DNA of 64,000 bases from Acanthosoma haemorrhoidale (Eukaryota; Arthropoda; Insecta; Hemiptera; Acanthosomatidae): assembly GCA_930367205.1 (NCBI GenBank), contig OV884011.1, positions 138,297,437 to 138,361,436 of the forward strand, in the 5' to 3' direction. A program made the translations under genes and the position numbers. Below the pieces are notes generated by a model, which made no database searches, was not told the origin of the DNA, and saw nothing but the letters and a program-made list of their open reading frames with translations. How positions within the stretch are numbered: position 1 is the stretch's first letter; each line of letters starts with the position of its first letter. Positions 47,641 through 59,300 of the stretch are shown piece after piece.

Positions 47641-49176
47641 ATGTCCTTTTCGTATTTCCACTTGCTTATTTCGCTAATAAAAGGAGAAGGCTTGAAGAAA
47701 TTTACGAAAAAGTCAGGGTCGGGGAAGTAAGAATTCTAGGTGAAAAGTGGGAATAGGCTACGTTCAGAAAATGCGCTTCCGTTGTATTTTACCCTTAGGA
47801 TGTCAGTGCATAGGATCATATGCACCAAGGGATCAAGAAAAACTGTGCTGCACGATTCCCTTTGTTATGCAACCACCCCACCCCTTTAGCCCTGGCCGGC
47901 ATTTTTCCTATAAGTTTATCGAAACGAACATTTGTGGGCCTTTTGTCTGTTGAGTAGATAAACTTATAAAAAAAAAACTTAATCGTATAAAAACTAAAAG
48001 AAGGTAGTTTTTGTATTTCTTCTCAGTTCTATTAGAAGAATTACGTTGAAAGTATTTTATAGCTCTTAAAGCGAGAATATTTTCCTGGACTATAGGATTC
48101 CTACGTCAACACTTTTTTAGGTTTTCTAACGCTTTCTTAAATGCTAAACAATATTAAACTTAACAGCTTTTTTCATACTGAAACTATGTACTAATGTAGG
48201 TGAATTTGAGGCTTCGGAATTATGCATCCCAGTTATAAACTGATTTATATTTCTGAATACGTATTCTTATTAATTCAAAAGTGATATCCTTGGTTCAGAT
48301 TCTAGATAATTACTTTTTCTTCGGGTTCTTATTTGTTCTTGATGAACTTTTCCAAACGTATGTATAACTACTAAAAACTAAAGATTCCTTGTTGAAGCTA
48401 CTGTAATGGCCAGATGCCATACTATTCTCTGGCTAGGTAAACTGCACTACTTAAAGTTAGCGGGTGAAGAAGAAAGTAATAAGGAAAGTAAAGGACGAAA
48501 GATAGGTCAAGACGTCGGGTAGAAATATGCGGGTTAATAATGTTGAGTAGAACATTCTTAGAGCTTTGTTAAATGACAGCCATTGTCTGGCCTAATGGAC
48601 AGGGTTGTTGCTCTAATGTATGACACCTTATATCAGGTCGGAGCTCTCCTTGCTGGGCAAATTAATATCAAACGCCACCACTCTGACGTGACCCTATTAA
48701 GAAGAGTTCATACTCTCACTTCAGTGGGGCCATGTTGGAGTCAGTGTCTAGAGAGCACTCTTGTAAAGTTATCTTTCGGATAATATATGACTATGGTCCG
48801 TATAACAATTCTTCAAAGTCATATATCTCACCTCTTACTGAAATAAAATTATATAACTCCAAATATGTATTACGTGGGAAACCGCAGTGACGATTTCTTG
48901 AAGTACAGATATTAGTCAATACTAACTAAACCATCACACCTTGGTACTAAAATCAACTTTATTTTTACCATTTACATCAATTCTGAATTCTTAAAATAAA
49001 AATAAACGAAATAATGTACATAGAAAGACATACTCCCGAGGGTTTTATTTCGAATTATTACATTATTGTGAAGAGCCTAATCCGTATTTTTGGATAGCAT
49101 TGGGTTATTTTGAAACCACCATGTCATCAACGGCGTTGTTTTTATATCCAAACTCAATTATGTATATTTAAGCTTT
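47641..49176. other. intergenic, nothing recognised
   Basis: Two moderately GC-rich patches with short plus-strand ORFs (47,747-47,953 and 48,583-48,783) have no recognisable family. They may be remains of the hAT element or unrelated repeats. Confidence 0.45.
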
Positions 49177-49177
49177 T

Positions 49178-49356
49178 GGTCAAGCAGGTCACTAGATTGT
49201 CACATGGGAAGAGTTGTTGACTTTTAAGGCATCTATATACTGTTTGTATGACCTTTGGTAGAAAAAGGCAACATTTTCCCTTTTTAGGGAGGGTAGCAGA
49301 GGGAATATGAGAAAAATGCTTTGAGAAATCAAACTGGAAAATGTTTAATTCTAAAC
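49178..49356 (+). repeat. direct repeat, copy 1
   Basis: Matches 50,450-50,611. Shared landmarks in order are GTCAAGCAGG, GTCACATG (GTCATGTT in copy 2), ACTGTTTGTATGACCTTTGG, TAGAAAAAGGCAACATTTT, GAGGGAATATGAGAAAAATG and ATCAAACTGGAAAATGTTTA. The minus strand of this copy is open for 73 codons, but copy 2 is not, so it is unlikely to be a gene. Confidence 0.8.
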
Positions 49357-50449
49357 ATGGGTTGCATGGTTTCATCTACAGTAAAGTTCAACTATAAATA
49401 ATGAAGAAAAAAAAATAATAATATTACAAAATGAATACATAATTGCTAGGATAGCAAGCCCCTGCCTATGCTCGGTTCTTCCTTTTTGGTGTGTTCTTTA
49501 ACTCTTTAAAAAACATTTGAGCTGAGATTTAAAGAAACTTAAAAGTTAATAAGAAAGGCCCGTATTTATATATACTTTCCATCTTTGAACCAAAAACTGA
49601 TAAATATATTTCGAAATGTTGCCCATCGCATTCACGATTAAGAATTAAATAATTTTTACGACCACAATCGTTGAAAAACATACAGCCAGGAAGACAAAAC
49701 TTTATCATCTCGAACCTATAATAAAGTAGAGCCTCTCCCTTTATACCTTAGAATAAAATACAACACAGGTTTGATTTGTATTGTATTAAAGAGTTCCGAA
49801 TAACGCGGACATTTATTTCGTAAATATTGAAGTCGAAATTGAAAATGACGTGACTCAAAGCCACTCCGATCGAAGGTAACAAAATAATTTTCTGAGAATA
49901 TTCTGATCACGAGAGCCATTAATGATCACTCTAAGCTCCTTTATAGGCCTAACAATAAATAAGTGGGTCACTCATTATTCTCCTCGACTCCCGAATCTTT
50001 TCTTCATTTTGATGCTACAGCCTAGTCTTTCATTACGTGATTTTCATTTCGAGCTACGATAAACCCTCCCTTTCATATTTTCTTCAACTCCCTTATTATT
50101 CTCTTTCTTCTCTGGGTCCTTTGATTCTTATTTATTCCCGAGTCAATCATCTCGGGATCAAAGGACATTGTGAGTTCTATAAATAAATAATCATTTTATT
50201 CCCAAAGATCGTTCCATCTACTTGTGTATATTTGATAGGCCTCGTCACCAAAATGATCTATGAAAGTTCCAAACAAAAAAAAATAAACCCATTTTCAACG
50301 TTTATAGCAGGTCAAACTAAGCATATGACTTAAAGACATTAATATTTTCTTAAAGGCCCGACAACAGGACTGCAATGAAAGTAGTTAAGATAAATTAATT
50401 ACGGACATAAGGTGATAGATAAATACAAATGATTAATAACAAATAAATT
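49357..50449. other. spacer between the two direct repeats
   Basis: About 1.1 kb, AT-rich with pyrimidine-rich stretches at 49,975-50,130. No coding content, primer-binding site or polypurine tract that I can defend, so an LTR interpretation of the flanking repeats is not supported. Confidence 0.5.
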
Positions 50450-50611
50450 TGTCAAGCAGGATAGTAAAGTGTCATGTTAAAGAGTAGGCATTAGTACACT
50501 ATTTGTATGACGTTTGGTAGAACAGAACAATATTTTGCCAGAGAGGTCGGAGAGGGAACATGAGAAGGACGCTTTGAAAAATCAAACTGGAAAATGTTTA
50601 ATTCTAAATAC
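50450..50611 (+). repeat. direct repeat, copy 2
   Basis: Second copy of the sequence at 49,178-49,356, same orientation. Landmarks are GTCAAGCAGG, ACTATTTGTATGACGTTTGG, TAGAACAGAACAATATTTTG, GAGGGAACATGAGAAGGACG and ATCAAACTGGAAAATGTTTA, the last 20 bases being identical in both. The copies share both ends but differ by indels in the middle. Confidence 0.8.
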
Positions 50612-50900
50612 GCTTATTGATTTATTTTTCTATGTTTTTTTGTTATTGTGAATTCATATTGTTCTCCTGAAAGTTATCTTGACCTTTCATAAAATGTTAT
50701 TTAGTGAAACAAATATAATCTTTTTTTTCCCAGCAGTAACCCCAGCTAGATATTCTTCATCTATGTGTGACCCATACTTATGTTATACTTATGAAATATT
50801 TATGTTTCTTGAACTAATAAAGAACAAGTTTTAATAGTGAAAACTGAAACAATAAAATAATGAATTTAAAATTGATAAAACAGAAACATCACATTATTTG

Positions 50901-50962
50901 TATATATATATATATATATATATATTATTATTATTATTATTATTATATTTATATATATATAT
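50901..50962. repeat. compound TA / TTA / TA microsatellite
   Basis: About 24 bases of TA, then about eight TTA units, then a second TA tract. The minus-strand ORF through it (50,866-51,057) is an artefact of the repeat. Confidence 0.95.
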
Positions 50963-51302
50963 GTAAGTTTCGAATTCAGAAACTTAAAGGAAGTGGAGGT
51001 TGTCTGGTTATAAATCGAACACTTGCAGATGTACTTTAGAACTGTAATATTAAACATATGTACACATTAGCTCGCGCTACAAATATTACAATAAACAAAT
51101 AAAACTTAAAACTAACCTGAATCAATACGATTGTCGATAATAAGTGTTGATCATTGTCTTAACAAGAGTACAACTGTTCACCAGGTTAACAGCTCGGAGC
51201 GTCCTTTGATACTAGCTCCCTCTGTAGAGACACTTAACATATGTGCCGAAGTTTGGCGGTAACGTTCCAACTTACATATATATATATGTTAAGATATATA
51301 CT

Positions 51303-51424
51303 TTATATATTTTTTTCTCCCCTTTAAATTTACCGATAATTATATAGAATTATTGACCCTCAGGTGAATCTATTTACAAATTATTTTTGTATTTCCTGTA
51401 GGGTCGTTACATTATATGCATTGA
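51303..51424 (-). mobile_element. LINE family B 3'UTR piece
   Basis: Poly-T, then CTCCCCTTTAAATTTACC, GATAATTATATAGAATTATT, TTTACAAATTATTTTTGTAT, TTCCTGTAGGGTCGTTACAT and TATATGCAT. Same order as 12,557-12,682. It abuts the poly-T tail (51,425-51,433) of the next, longer family B copy in the same orientation, so one inserted next to or into the tail of the other. Confidence 0.75.
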
Positions 51425-51949
51425 TTTTTTTTTCATATCTCTCAATATAATAAAAATAGGATAAGAGAAAAATAAAAGGTGTCAAATAAAAAATGTTGAA
51501 TTTGTGATAGCCTTTCACTAGGAGGAGTCCCATTTGAAGGATGTTTGTAAATGATGAGGAGTGTGGAGGGCCTCGGGAAAGGTCAGGTTGATATCGGGAC
51601 GGTGGTGAGAGTCCACCGAGGGTTGAACCGAGATGTCTAAACCCGAGCCTCCGAGGGTGTAGAGCTGCCTGCCATCTTGCTACGGTAGAATCGGCCGGGG
51701 GATCGACTGCTTTCACTCGGCTGTGTGTGGGTCGGTCAGTACCCGTCAGGCACTGATACCGAGCAGGGGCTCGGGGTCGAGAAGGTCTATCTGCTTCCAA
51801 ACTTCTGCGGCCAGCAGTGCTTCCATCTGACGGGAAGTGGTGGGGGTCGTAGGTCACTGAAAAGAGGATTATGGCAGTACCGTAAAGAGTCGAAACATTT
51901 GGTGTGCCGTCCCTTGATAAAATCTTGGATGGTGAGCACTTCATATTTT

Positions 51950-53230
51950 TAATGTACTGCGGCTGCTTTCATCCTGTGAAACAGGGTGTGCGCGAAGGAG
52001 GTGCAGAGAACTCTGTTCTGAAATTGTCGGAGCCTTATTAGAGTATTGGGGGATAGGTACCTATACAACGGAGTCCGGTACATTAGGGCCGGTCTCAGGA
52101 CACTTTGCTATATCAGCATCTTGAGGCGTACTGATATGGCCGGGTTGTAAAGTAGGTGACCGGAACTGTAAAAGGTTTTTCTGACACTTTTCAACTTCTT
52201 ACTGAGATCCGTGGTGAAAGACAGATGTCTACCAAGAGTAATACCAAGAGCAAATTTTGTTGCTCACGTTGCTCTCATTCCCATCTAAGACGCAGGATTT
52301 TGGTAGTTTGCTAGGTCCTGTTTTGTATCTGAAAACAATCCCTTGTGTCTTAGCCGATTTAGGGATATTGATATTGACGGCATCGAGCTTCTCAGCGATG
52401 AGTTGGCTGACACCCTCTCCAAATTTCAGTGCTCTGGTGGGATTGAGGCTGTCTTTACTGATATCGTCCGCGTACGCCGACACCTCACAGTTGGGATACG
52501 AGGCTCCTACGACCCTTGGAGGACACCAGCAGTGTATTTTCTTCTGGTGGTAGACGTGGTGCCAATACGAACCGAGAATGGCCTGCCTGTGAGATACGAA
52601 GTCATAAGGTTCTGTAGATGTCAAATTCCTTCAGACATTGAAGTAGGGTGTAGTGGTCCACTGAGTCAAAGGCTTTCAAGCAATCCAGCGAGATCATTGC
52701 GGTATCTCTGTTAATCCGTATGTTCGACGCGACGTGGTGTTGTAGTCTCACCAGGTTGTTGTTCGCGCCTAAGCCTGAACTCAACCCACTCTGCTCTCTG
52801 TTGGGATGACTTTATGTGCCTCGCATTGTTCGGAGAGATGTAGGTGGATGATTCTATCGAACAACTTCGATAGCTGAGTCAGCAGACTGATAGGGTGGTA
52901 GTGAAATGGCTCATAGCCGCTATTCGCTGATTTCAGGAGAGGCACGACAGCTTCCTTCCACGTCCGAGGGAAATAATGAAGTCTGAAGCAGGAATTTATT
53001 ACTTTGGTAATGTAAGATATTCCTTTCTTTGGTAACTGCTTTAGCAAGAATTTCTGTATCCCATCGTCCCCTGGTGCCTTGTTCCCGTTGGTACGCTGAA
53101 TGAATGCAGCCACTTTGCCTGTGAGACGTGTAGATTTCGGTCCTGGTGGGGAGGGAGAGGGAGTGGGGGTCGAGGGCTCCGATTGGTTCGGCCTGACTCA
53201 ATGCACCGTAGTGATCTGCCAACATGTCTG
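51950..53230 (-). pseudogene. LINE B ORF2 reverse transcriptase
   Basis: Pieces along the minus strand are NKAPGDDGIQKFLLKQLP (about 53,080), WKEAVVPLLKSANSG, HYHPISLLTQLSKLFDRIIH (about 52,900), LGANNNLVRLQHHVA, MISLDCLKAFDSVDHYTLLQ (motif A, Asp kept, about 52,700), CPPRVVGAS (motif B, damaged; GVPQGSVLSP expected) and VSAYADDI (motif C, Y-A-D-D, 52,460-52,480). Next come SQLIAEKLDAVNINIPKSAK, LGRHLSFTTDLSKKLKSVRK, LKMLIYQSVLRPALMYRTPL and RLRQFQNRVLCTSFAHTLFH, with HTKCFDSLRYCHNPLF near the end (about 51,870). The catalytic Asp residues remain, but at least six frame breaks and stops separate the blocks. This domain copied the element RNA at the target nick. Confidence 0.9.
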
Positions 53231-53699
53231 CTTATTCGGCGGGAGGGATGAACTGCCCGTTTACATCTAGCCTTACACTACTCTTTTTAGATCGGCAGGT
53301 CTTTACCAGTCTCCACATGCGTTTGTTATTGCCGTGTAGGCTCGTTAGGCTGTCTTCCCATAGCGAGTTTTTTCACTGGGCCTTCAGGGACTTTACTTGT
53401 GTTGTGAGAACATTCAACACAGTCCCTGTTTTTGGTTCTAAACCACCTGTTCTCGATATTGTTGCGCTGCCTAATCAATTGTAGGATGTGTTCCGGTGTA
53501 TTCCTCAGAGAAGGAGGTGCCGGAGCAAATTTCTGAATCGAGGCGTTGGCGGCTCAGTCGATGACATCTTGAAGCTGATAAACAGCGCAGAAGATATCCC
53601 AGGTGTGTCTTAGAGGCGCAATTGTGGTTATCTCGGTCTTCATCAGGTATTTGTAGAGGACCAACCGGGCCTCATCGTACCTGTATCTTGAAGAAAACA

Positions 53700-54033
53700 G
53701 CTCTGGTATGTCACCTTCCAGTTCGTAGAGAATAACTGATGATCAGATGTGGTAAGGAAGGCGGAGTACCCGGTGACTAGTTCGCTTTGATCTGACTCCA
53801 TAAGATCTTAGAAGGTGCCCTGAAAAAGCACTATGTTCAGGAGAAGAGGAACAGGGTAGGTTTATAGGTAGTTTATGTGATCTTGGAACGACCACGAATT
53901 CACACTCGGTGTCTAAGGGTAGGCGAAAACCATCCGGATCCCAAAGGCGAGTGTGAACTGGAGAGAAGCAGACTTGATCACCGTGGGAGACGCTACAAGA
54001 TAAGTTTGTAGGGCCACAGCAACCGTCGTCCAC
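53700..54033 (-). pseudogene. LINE B ORF2 endonuclease, C-terminal half
   Basis: The frame 54,033-53,743 reads VHTRLWDPDGFRLPLDTECE, then FVVVPRSHKLPINLPCSSS. In Jockey-like endonucleases the corresponding region is 'N.W.......N.dG..L.......v..P...T..p.......D.vD.a'. An alternative frame continues NIVLFQGTF and DLMESDQSELVTGYSAFLT, covering the later region up to the S-D-H site. The N-terminal motifs (W-N-A-N-G, E, G-D-F-N) are absent. Non-functional. Confidence 0.6.
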
Positions 54034-54141
54034 GAGGGAGAGGTCTCTCCCAAGGAAGTGCTAGTTTTAGCGAGACGAAGGCAGGGATTCCCACTAGGAA
54101 GGTGTGGGGCCTGACAACGCCGGACTAAAACATAGCGAGAT

Positions 54142-54542
<401 letters not shown>

Positions 54543-54545
<3 letters not shown>

Positions 54546-54969
54546 TCGTAATTAAGAGGTGGCCACAACAGCTATGATATGGGCTTTTATCTCCTCAATC
54601 GAATGAGTGAGGTTAAAGTCGTGCAATAAAAATGTTTTTATTGAGTTTGGTTCCTCTAGGGGCGAAGTTATGGAATGGGATATTTAATTTCCGGATAGCT
54701 GCGATGGTTTGCTGCTGATCTTGCGAGGTGTGGCAGAACACTTTTGTGTCCTGCTGAGTTTGGACTATACGGTAGCTCTCTACTTTAAATTCGGCTAGGA
54801 GTCTGGTTTGGTCGTAGCTGTTCATACGACCGAGTATTAGGGGAGGCAGTGATTTTGGTTTGGAAGTCGGGGGAGCTGTGGAGGAAGCATAGGTGCTAGC
54901 CTCTGGCTGGGCTACATGATTCAATAGATTAAAAGAGTTCGAAGTTCGAACTCCTAGGGTCTGAGGCAT
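54543..54969 (-). pseudogene. LINE B ORF1, N-terminal and middle part
   Basis: The frame from the Met at 54,969 is open for 118 codons, then breaks by frameshift and continues as HDFNLTHSIEEIKAHIIAVV to a stop near 54,543. It reads MPQTLGVRTSNSFNLLN, then LLAEFKVESYRIVQTQQDTK, AAIRKLNIPFHNFAPRGTKL and NKNIFIARL. In Jockey-like ORF1 proteins the corresponding pattern is 'k..s...y..i...L......fhtf.p.e.k..kvvlrgL', then '....i..eL'. The zinc knuckles that should follow are missing. Possible coding sequence extends upstream of the Met to about 55,030 (RTHDGRRFPATKKS), so the true start is not certain. Confidence 0.7.
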
Positions 54970-55039
54970 ACTCTTTTTGGTAGCTGGAAATCGTCTACCA
55001 TCGTGGGTTCTGGTGCGGGGTTTTTCATTTTGCCCATAT

Positions 55040-55055
55040 TTGGACCATGGTCCAA
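55040..55055. repeat. perfect 16-bp palindrome
   Basis: TTGGACCATGGTCCAA reads the same on both strands. It lies at the junction between the 5' end of the long LINE B copy and the next LINE B fragment, so it may mark an insertion or rearrangement point. Confidence 0.85.
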
Positions 55056-55064
55056 CAGATATAG

Positions 55065-55545
55065 ATCATATCTATATAATTATATTATCCATTTACAAAT
55101 TATTTTTGTATTTCCTGTAGCATCGCTACATTATATACAGGTTTTGTTATTTTATAAAAATTATATAATGAATAAACAAGTATAATGATACACATTATAC
55201 GTGACTGGACTAAACTGACTAATAAAGGTGATGGGGCTCACTGATCAAACTCGAAACTAACTTCCATACTAATTCATAACCTAATTTTTACCCGACAGTC
55301 TGTTGCCATCGATGTTGGATGGGGTGGTGGGGTCATAGTGTTAAACACTTGGTTGGTTAGGTGCTACAACGAGTCAAAAAACTTGATGTGTCTCCGGCGG
55401 ATGAGCTCACCCAACGACGGGACACCAAGCAACGCGTGCAGGTCAGCGTTCTTTAACGTCTCGAGAGAGGTATGTCGGGCCACTTTTCGCATGATCCAAT
55501 GCTGTGTTAAGTTTTCCAACAATCAGACTCAGAAACTGTCCATTC
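55065..55545 (-). pseudogene. LINE family B fragment (RT C-terminus and 3'UTR)
   Basis: On the minus strand from about 55,500: LSRDVKERDLHALLGVPSLG, then ELIRRRHIKFFDSL, matching ASDLHEKFELPTITEAIRRR and HIKFFDSMKH in the copy at 12.2 kb. The 3'UTR follows with TTGTTTATTCATTATATAAT and the shared TACAGGAAATACAAA block to about 55,076. The terminal segment with the poly-A tail is lost. It lies directly upstream of, and in the same orientation as, the long family B copy. Confidence 0.8.
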
Positions 55546-55559
55546 TAAACCTCTAGAAT

Positions 55560-55645
55560 GCATTGATAAAGACTGACATGGAACCCACACACGAGGCTAA
55601 AAAGACAAGAACTAAACAGACGCTCAGGACAACTGAATAACATTC
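55560..55645 (+). mobile_element. LINE family A internal scrap
   Basis: ACTGACATGGAACCCACACA followed by CGAGGCTAAAAAGACAAGAA matches, in inverse orientation, about 31,390-31,440 of the family A copy and encodes LTWNPHTRLKRQELNR. It sits against the end of a LINE B fragment at 55,545. A possible second scrap follows at about 55,655-55,675 (CKYLGV), in the reverse of the normal order. Confidence 0.7.
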
Positions 55646-58600
55646 AATGCTGGCTGCAAATATCTTGGTGTATAGCATTTCGTTAATGAGAGCTTTAGTG
55701 TTGTACATAATGAGGCATGTACAAATAGATATGCAAGCTAATAATAGTGAATGCTGTTCACTTTTTTTGGCCGCTTGATAGGGCGAGGGATCCTGTACAT
55801 TTCACGACACTCCCAAATTTTTTAAAACGTTCAAATTTGAAACTATAACAGAAAAAAATCCCTAGAGAGTACAGGAACAGGTAGTAGAGCCACAAGCGCA
55901 CCAAAGGCTGACAGAGACCAAGCAGCAAACCCAGTCCCCCCTATAAGTAGGCTGATTCAAATAGCCTTAAGTGGTCCATGAGTATTCTACCAATGCAAAC
56001 ATGTTTTTTTTATTCATATCATCCTTTTTCTATTTCTATTTGATTAACATGTGCATCAATATATTTGTTCATTTGTGCATCAATTATAATTAGTAAGCGT
56101 AGCAATCGTTATTTCTAATAAATACAAAATTCCAAGCTATGACAATATACTAGAAATAGATATTAACCGGATTACTACTTGTCCAATATTTTATATATTG
56201 TGAGGTCTCTGATAACCATTCAATATTTTAACATGACTCAAACGATAGTATAATAATTTCTCTATTCGGTAATCTAATACTATAACATATAATTGTTTTT
56301 TATTGAGTAGATTTTTATTTCATTGTTCCTGCTATTAAAAATAAATCTTGAAAATCATCATATTTTAGCCAATACGATTTAATATGGAATGGATACCAGA
56401 ATATGTGATGTATACTGGATTGTAAACAAAGTTTTTCTAATACTTATTATATATTTGGCTTACACATCCGCATACTGCATAGTATTTATTAAAAACGCAA
56501 GTGCTTTAGACAGAATTATGTTCGCATCATCTGATAGAACAATGCTGGTATCGCCTGTTTACCCCATAAATACATATATTTTAATAACAACATAGAATAA
56601 AATAAAAATTTTTTTGTAAGAAATATTTAGAGTATGTGACAAAATTCACTGTCAAACATGTTTATGACTTGAAAGAATGGACCTTTTGGAGTATCGGGAC
56701 TAGCAGGTAACCGGAGTTAAGTATTTTTTAACGAAGTAGGTAAGCCCTCTTTATATCTTATAGGATATCTTTTAATCAGAACATTTCAGGCACACCTCCA
56801 GGCAACACCTACGTTTACATAGCTCAATTTAGATAGCAGTGCTTATGAAGGTGGTTTCAGGCTTTAGAAGTGCCTGTGTTTCGTTCCTTACTAATTACTT
56901 CCTTCTCCGAAATATTCTTTCAATTCATAATTTTCACATATAGGATATTGTATCAAATTTTCAGATATTAACGTAGCTTACGCTGAATCACTTGTTTTAT
57001 TGTTATATCGATAATTTAATAAGTTCATAAAATCTGAACTTCGTCAACTCTTCGAAGTGTTTTTTAACAATAGGGCAGTTATTAGCACTGTTGCTTTTTA
57101 GGATAGAGAATTATTTAGTTTTTTAAAAAATATTATTTTTCCCATAGAGGCATTGTATAATAAAATCTGAAAAAAATATGTTCAGTATAGTAATTGCAAA
57201 ATTGGAGCGGTAACCATTTAATTAGGACCAGAGTGATCAATTCTCCTTAGATTCCCCCTTGTTAATTCTAATTAGGTAATAAATGTTTGAGGGTGACTGT
57301 GAACTAAATCGAAGCCAAGGACCAAGCCTAGGTACAAGCATGATTGTTAATATCCCAGAAGGTGATTAACCTCCAGGGATCTCTCCTCCCTTAATCCGAT
57401 CCGACCGCACTTGCACTTCTAATTGTCGTCGGGCGACTCCCACTCCCGCGCCCACCTCTGATTATCATAGCCCGTACCTCATTATACTCCATCTCTGGAC
57501 CACCCACCCTCGTGTCTTAGTGCTAATGGCAAGTATATCATCCCTCCGACATGGTTTCCCTCTCAGGAAATTTCCCAGTCATACACTGGAACATGTCACA
57601 GATATTCAAATTGTTCGAAAAATGATGTCCACTATTTACTTGCCAATGCTCTTAGTACGTTCGTCGTCACTATGATTTTTCGTTAGCAAATAGTGGTAGT
57701 AAAATAGGTTAAATCTATATCTTATACCAATCAATTCAATCTTGACTGATGTACTTTACCTTGAACTGAGTAACCGATAAAATACGACATTAAATGAAAA
57801 CCATTAAATTAATTACAAACAGAATGTGATACACATGCTAAATATAAAATTCCAAACACCAACGGAAATACCCGCCAAGTATCTATTTTGCATGTAGTAG
57901 ACGATGAGATAAAAATATAAATCCACAAATAAAAGTAAGAAAATATAATATAATGAATCAATCCTTCCCTAACTAGCAATCGTTTGACTGGATGGTGATT
58001 AGGTGTTGGAACAGGAGGGTTTTGAAGGTCAGAAGGTTGAAGCATGGTAGATAATTCCAGAGGATAGATCAGCGAGCGACAAATACGATCGTCAGCCATC
58101 TTGTATTATTTTGATATTATATTTGATTTTATTATACTTTTTCAGGGGAGGGTTAGGTACTTATTCATGACGTTCATACTCTACTGCCTTATTATATCAA
58201 AGTTGTACACTTTATTTAAAGTGAAAAATCGTTATATTATGCTAATGCATTATATTATATTTTGCTACTACTTATGTCAGTAGTACTGTGTCTGAAGAAG
58301 AGGAGTCGGTCTTTATATTGGTATTTATTTAGCAAAGTTGGGAGTCACTAGTGCTGAATAAACACACCAAGAAACTGCAAACACCGTTTATTCTCCGCCC
58401 ACTTTGATAGGATTGACCAGGCCGTAAATTGAGATTGATGTATACTCCACCTACTCTTCTTTGACTTAAGTGATTAACCTGTCCATAGTAATTCATTTAA
58501 GGCACATTCACATTGCATTTATTACAGAAACCGCGACTAATTGGATTCGGTGGTCAGGATCACAAACGGCATGAGACTTGTTCGAAAAGAAAATCGTTGA

Positions 58601-58946
58601 CGCGTCGTTATTCCACTGGTAGGTTGAATAATATTTCACAACCAACTGATCTGAAATGGGGAGAAGTTTGTTTACAAAGATTAGGCAAGCAATTTATAGA
58701 AGGATACATTTGGTAGCTTTGGTTGTCTCCCTCCATTATACCAAGTTCCAATGTTTGCAGCCCCTCACAATAAGAATGAATTGTGAACCATTCAAACGAT
58801 TTGGCATTTGTGACGATCAAAAATGTTTTTAGTTCGAATCGAAAAATCGACCATGAACGACTTGTTATTGCTAGTTGTACTGTTATTATTTCTGTTTTTT
58901 GTTCCATCTTAACAGAAACGATAAGTAGTTTAAAGGGGACAAGGAA
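55646..58946. other. intergenic, nothing recognised
   Basis: AT-rich except a GC-rich patch at 57,357-57,560 without a recognisable frame. The minus-strand ORF 57,809-58,099 starts MADDRICRSLIYPLELS with a Pro-rich stretch and then turns hydrophobic; I recognise no family. Short plus-strand ORFs at 58,513-58,716 and 58,783-58,974 and minus 58,608-58,907 lie next to the MADF fragment and could belong to the same decayed gene, but no motif supports this. Confidence 0.4.
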
Positions 58947-59300
58947 TCATATTGATAGTGTGGCTCGTTGCTGAAGGAATGTACGAATGAAAGAATTCAT
59001 TTGCTCAAACCAAAATACTTTCGGTTTATAAAGGACGTCTGTACCACTTCCTGATCTCTCGCTGTCTAAGATTTTTTTTAATTCCTGAGAGAGTTAAGAG
59101 CTTTTTAAATATTTAAATTGAACAGTCACTTCTTTTGGTCCAAATCCGGGAATATTTATTTCTTGGATTATCATATTAGCTGCGGCCGCCTGCAAATGAA
59201 AATCGTAGTAATCATCCAAAGAAAGCTCGTACAATACTTTTTCTATGGAATACAATTCCGAAAAACACGTGGTCTCATTTTCATTGAATTTTAACCTCAT
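58947..59300 (-). pseudogene. MADF (Myb/SANT-like) domain protein with one internal stop
   Basis: One reading frame from a Met at 59,300 runs 118 codons to a TGA at 58,947, interrupted only by a TAA at 59,094-59,096. It reads MRLKFNENETTCFSELYSIE, then LYELSLDDYYDFHLQAAAAN, NIPGFGPKEVTVQFKYLKSS, the stop, then LSQELKKILDSERSGSGTDV and YKPKVFWFEQMNSFI, ending with LQQRATLSI. This is the MADF pattern: 'lw...y..r..r..a...ia......v...w..Lr..y.rE..k', then 'sG.g.d..y.pkw.ff..l.Fl'. MADF domains bind DNA; they occur in arthropod transcription factors and as the second gene of PIF/Harbinger transposons. No Harbinger nuclease was recognised nearby. A single stop in an otherwise continuous domain is mild damage for this window. 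Confidence 0.75.

Noticed and set aside
49178..50611. A complete LTR retrotransposon
   Set aside because: The 1.1 kb between the repeats shows no gag or pol, primer-binding site or polypurine tract that I can defend.
50866..51057. An ORF with an Ile/Tyr repeat
   Set aside because: It is created by the TA/TTA microsatellite.
52257..52714. Plus-strand ORFs of 98 and 123 codons
   Set aside because: Antisense of the LINE B reverse transcriptase, whose Y-A-D-D motif is on the minus strand.
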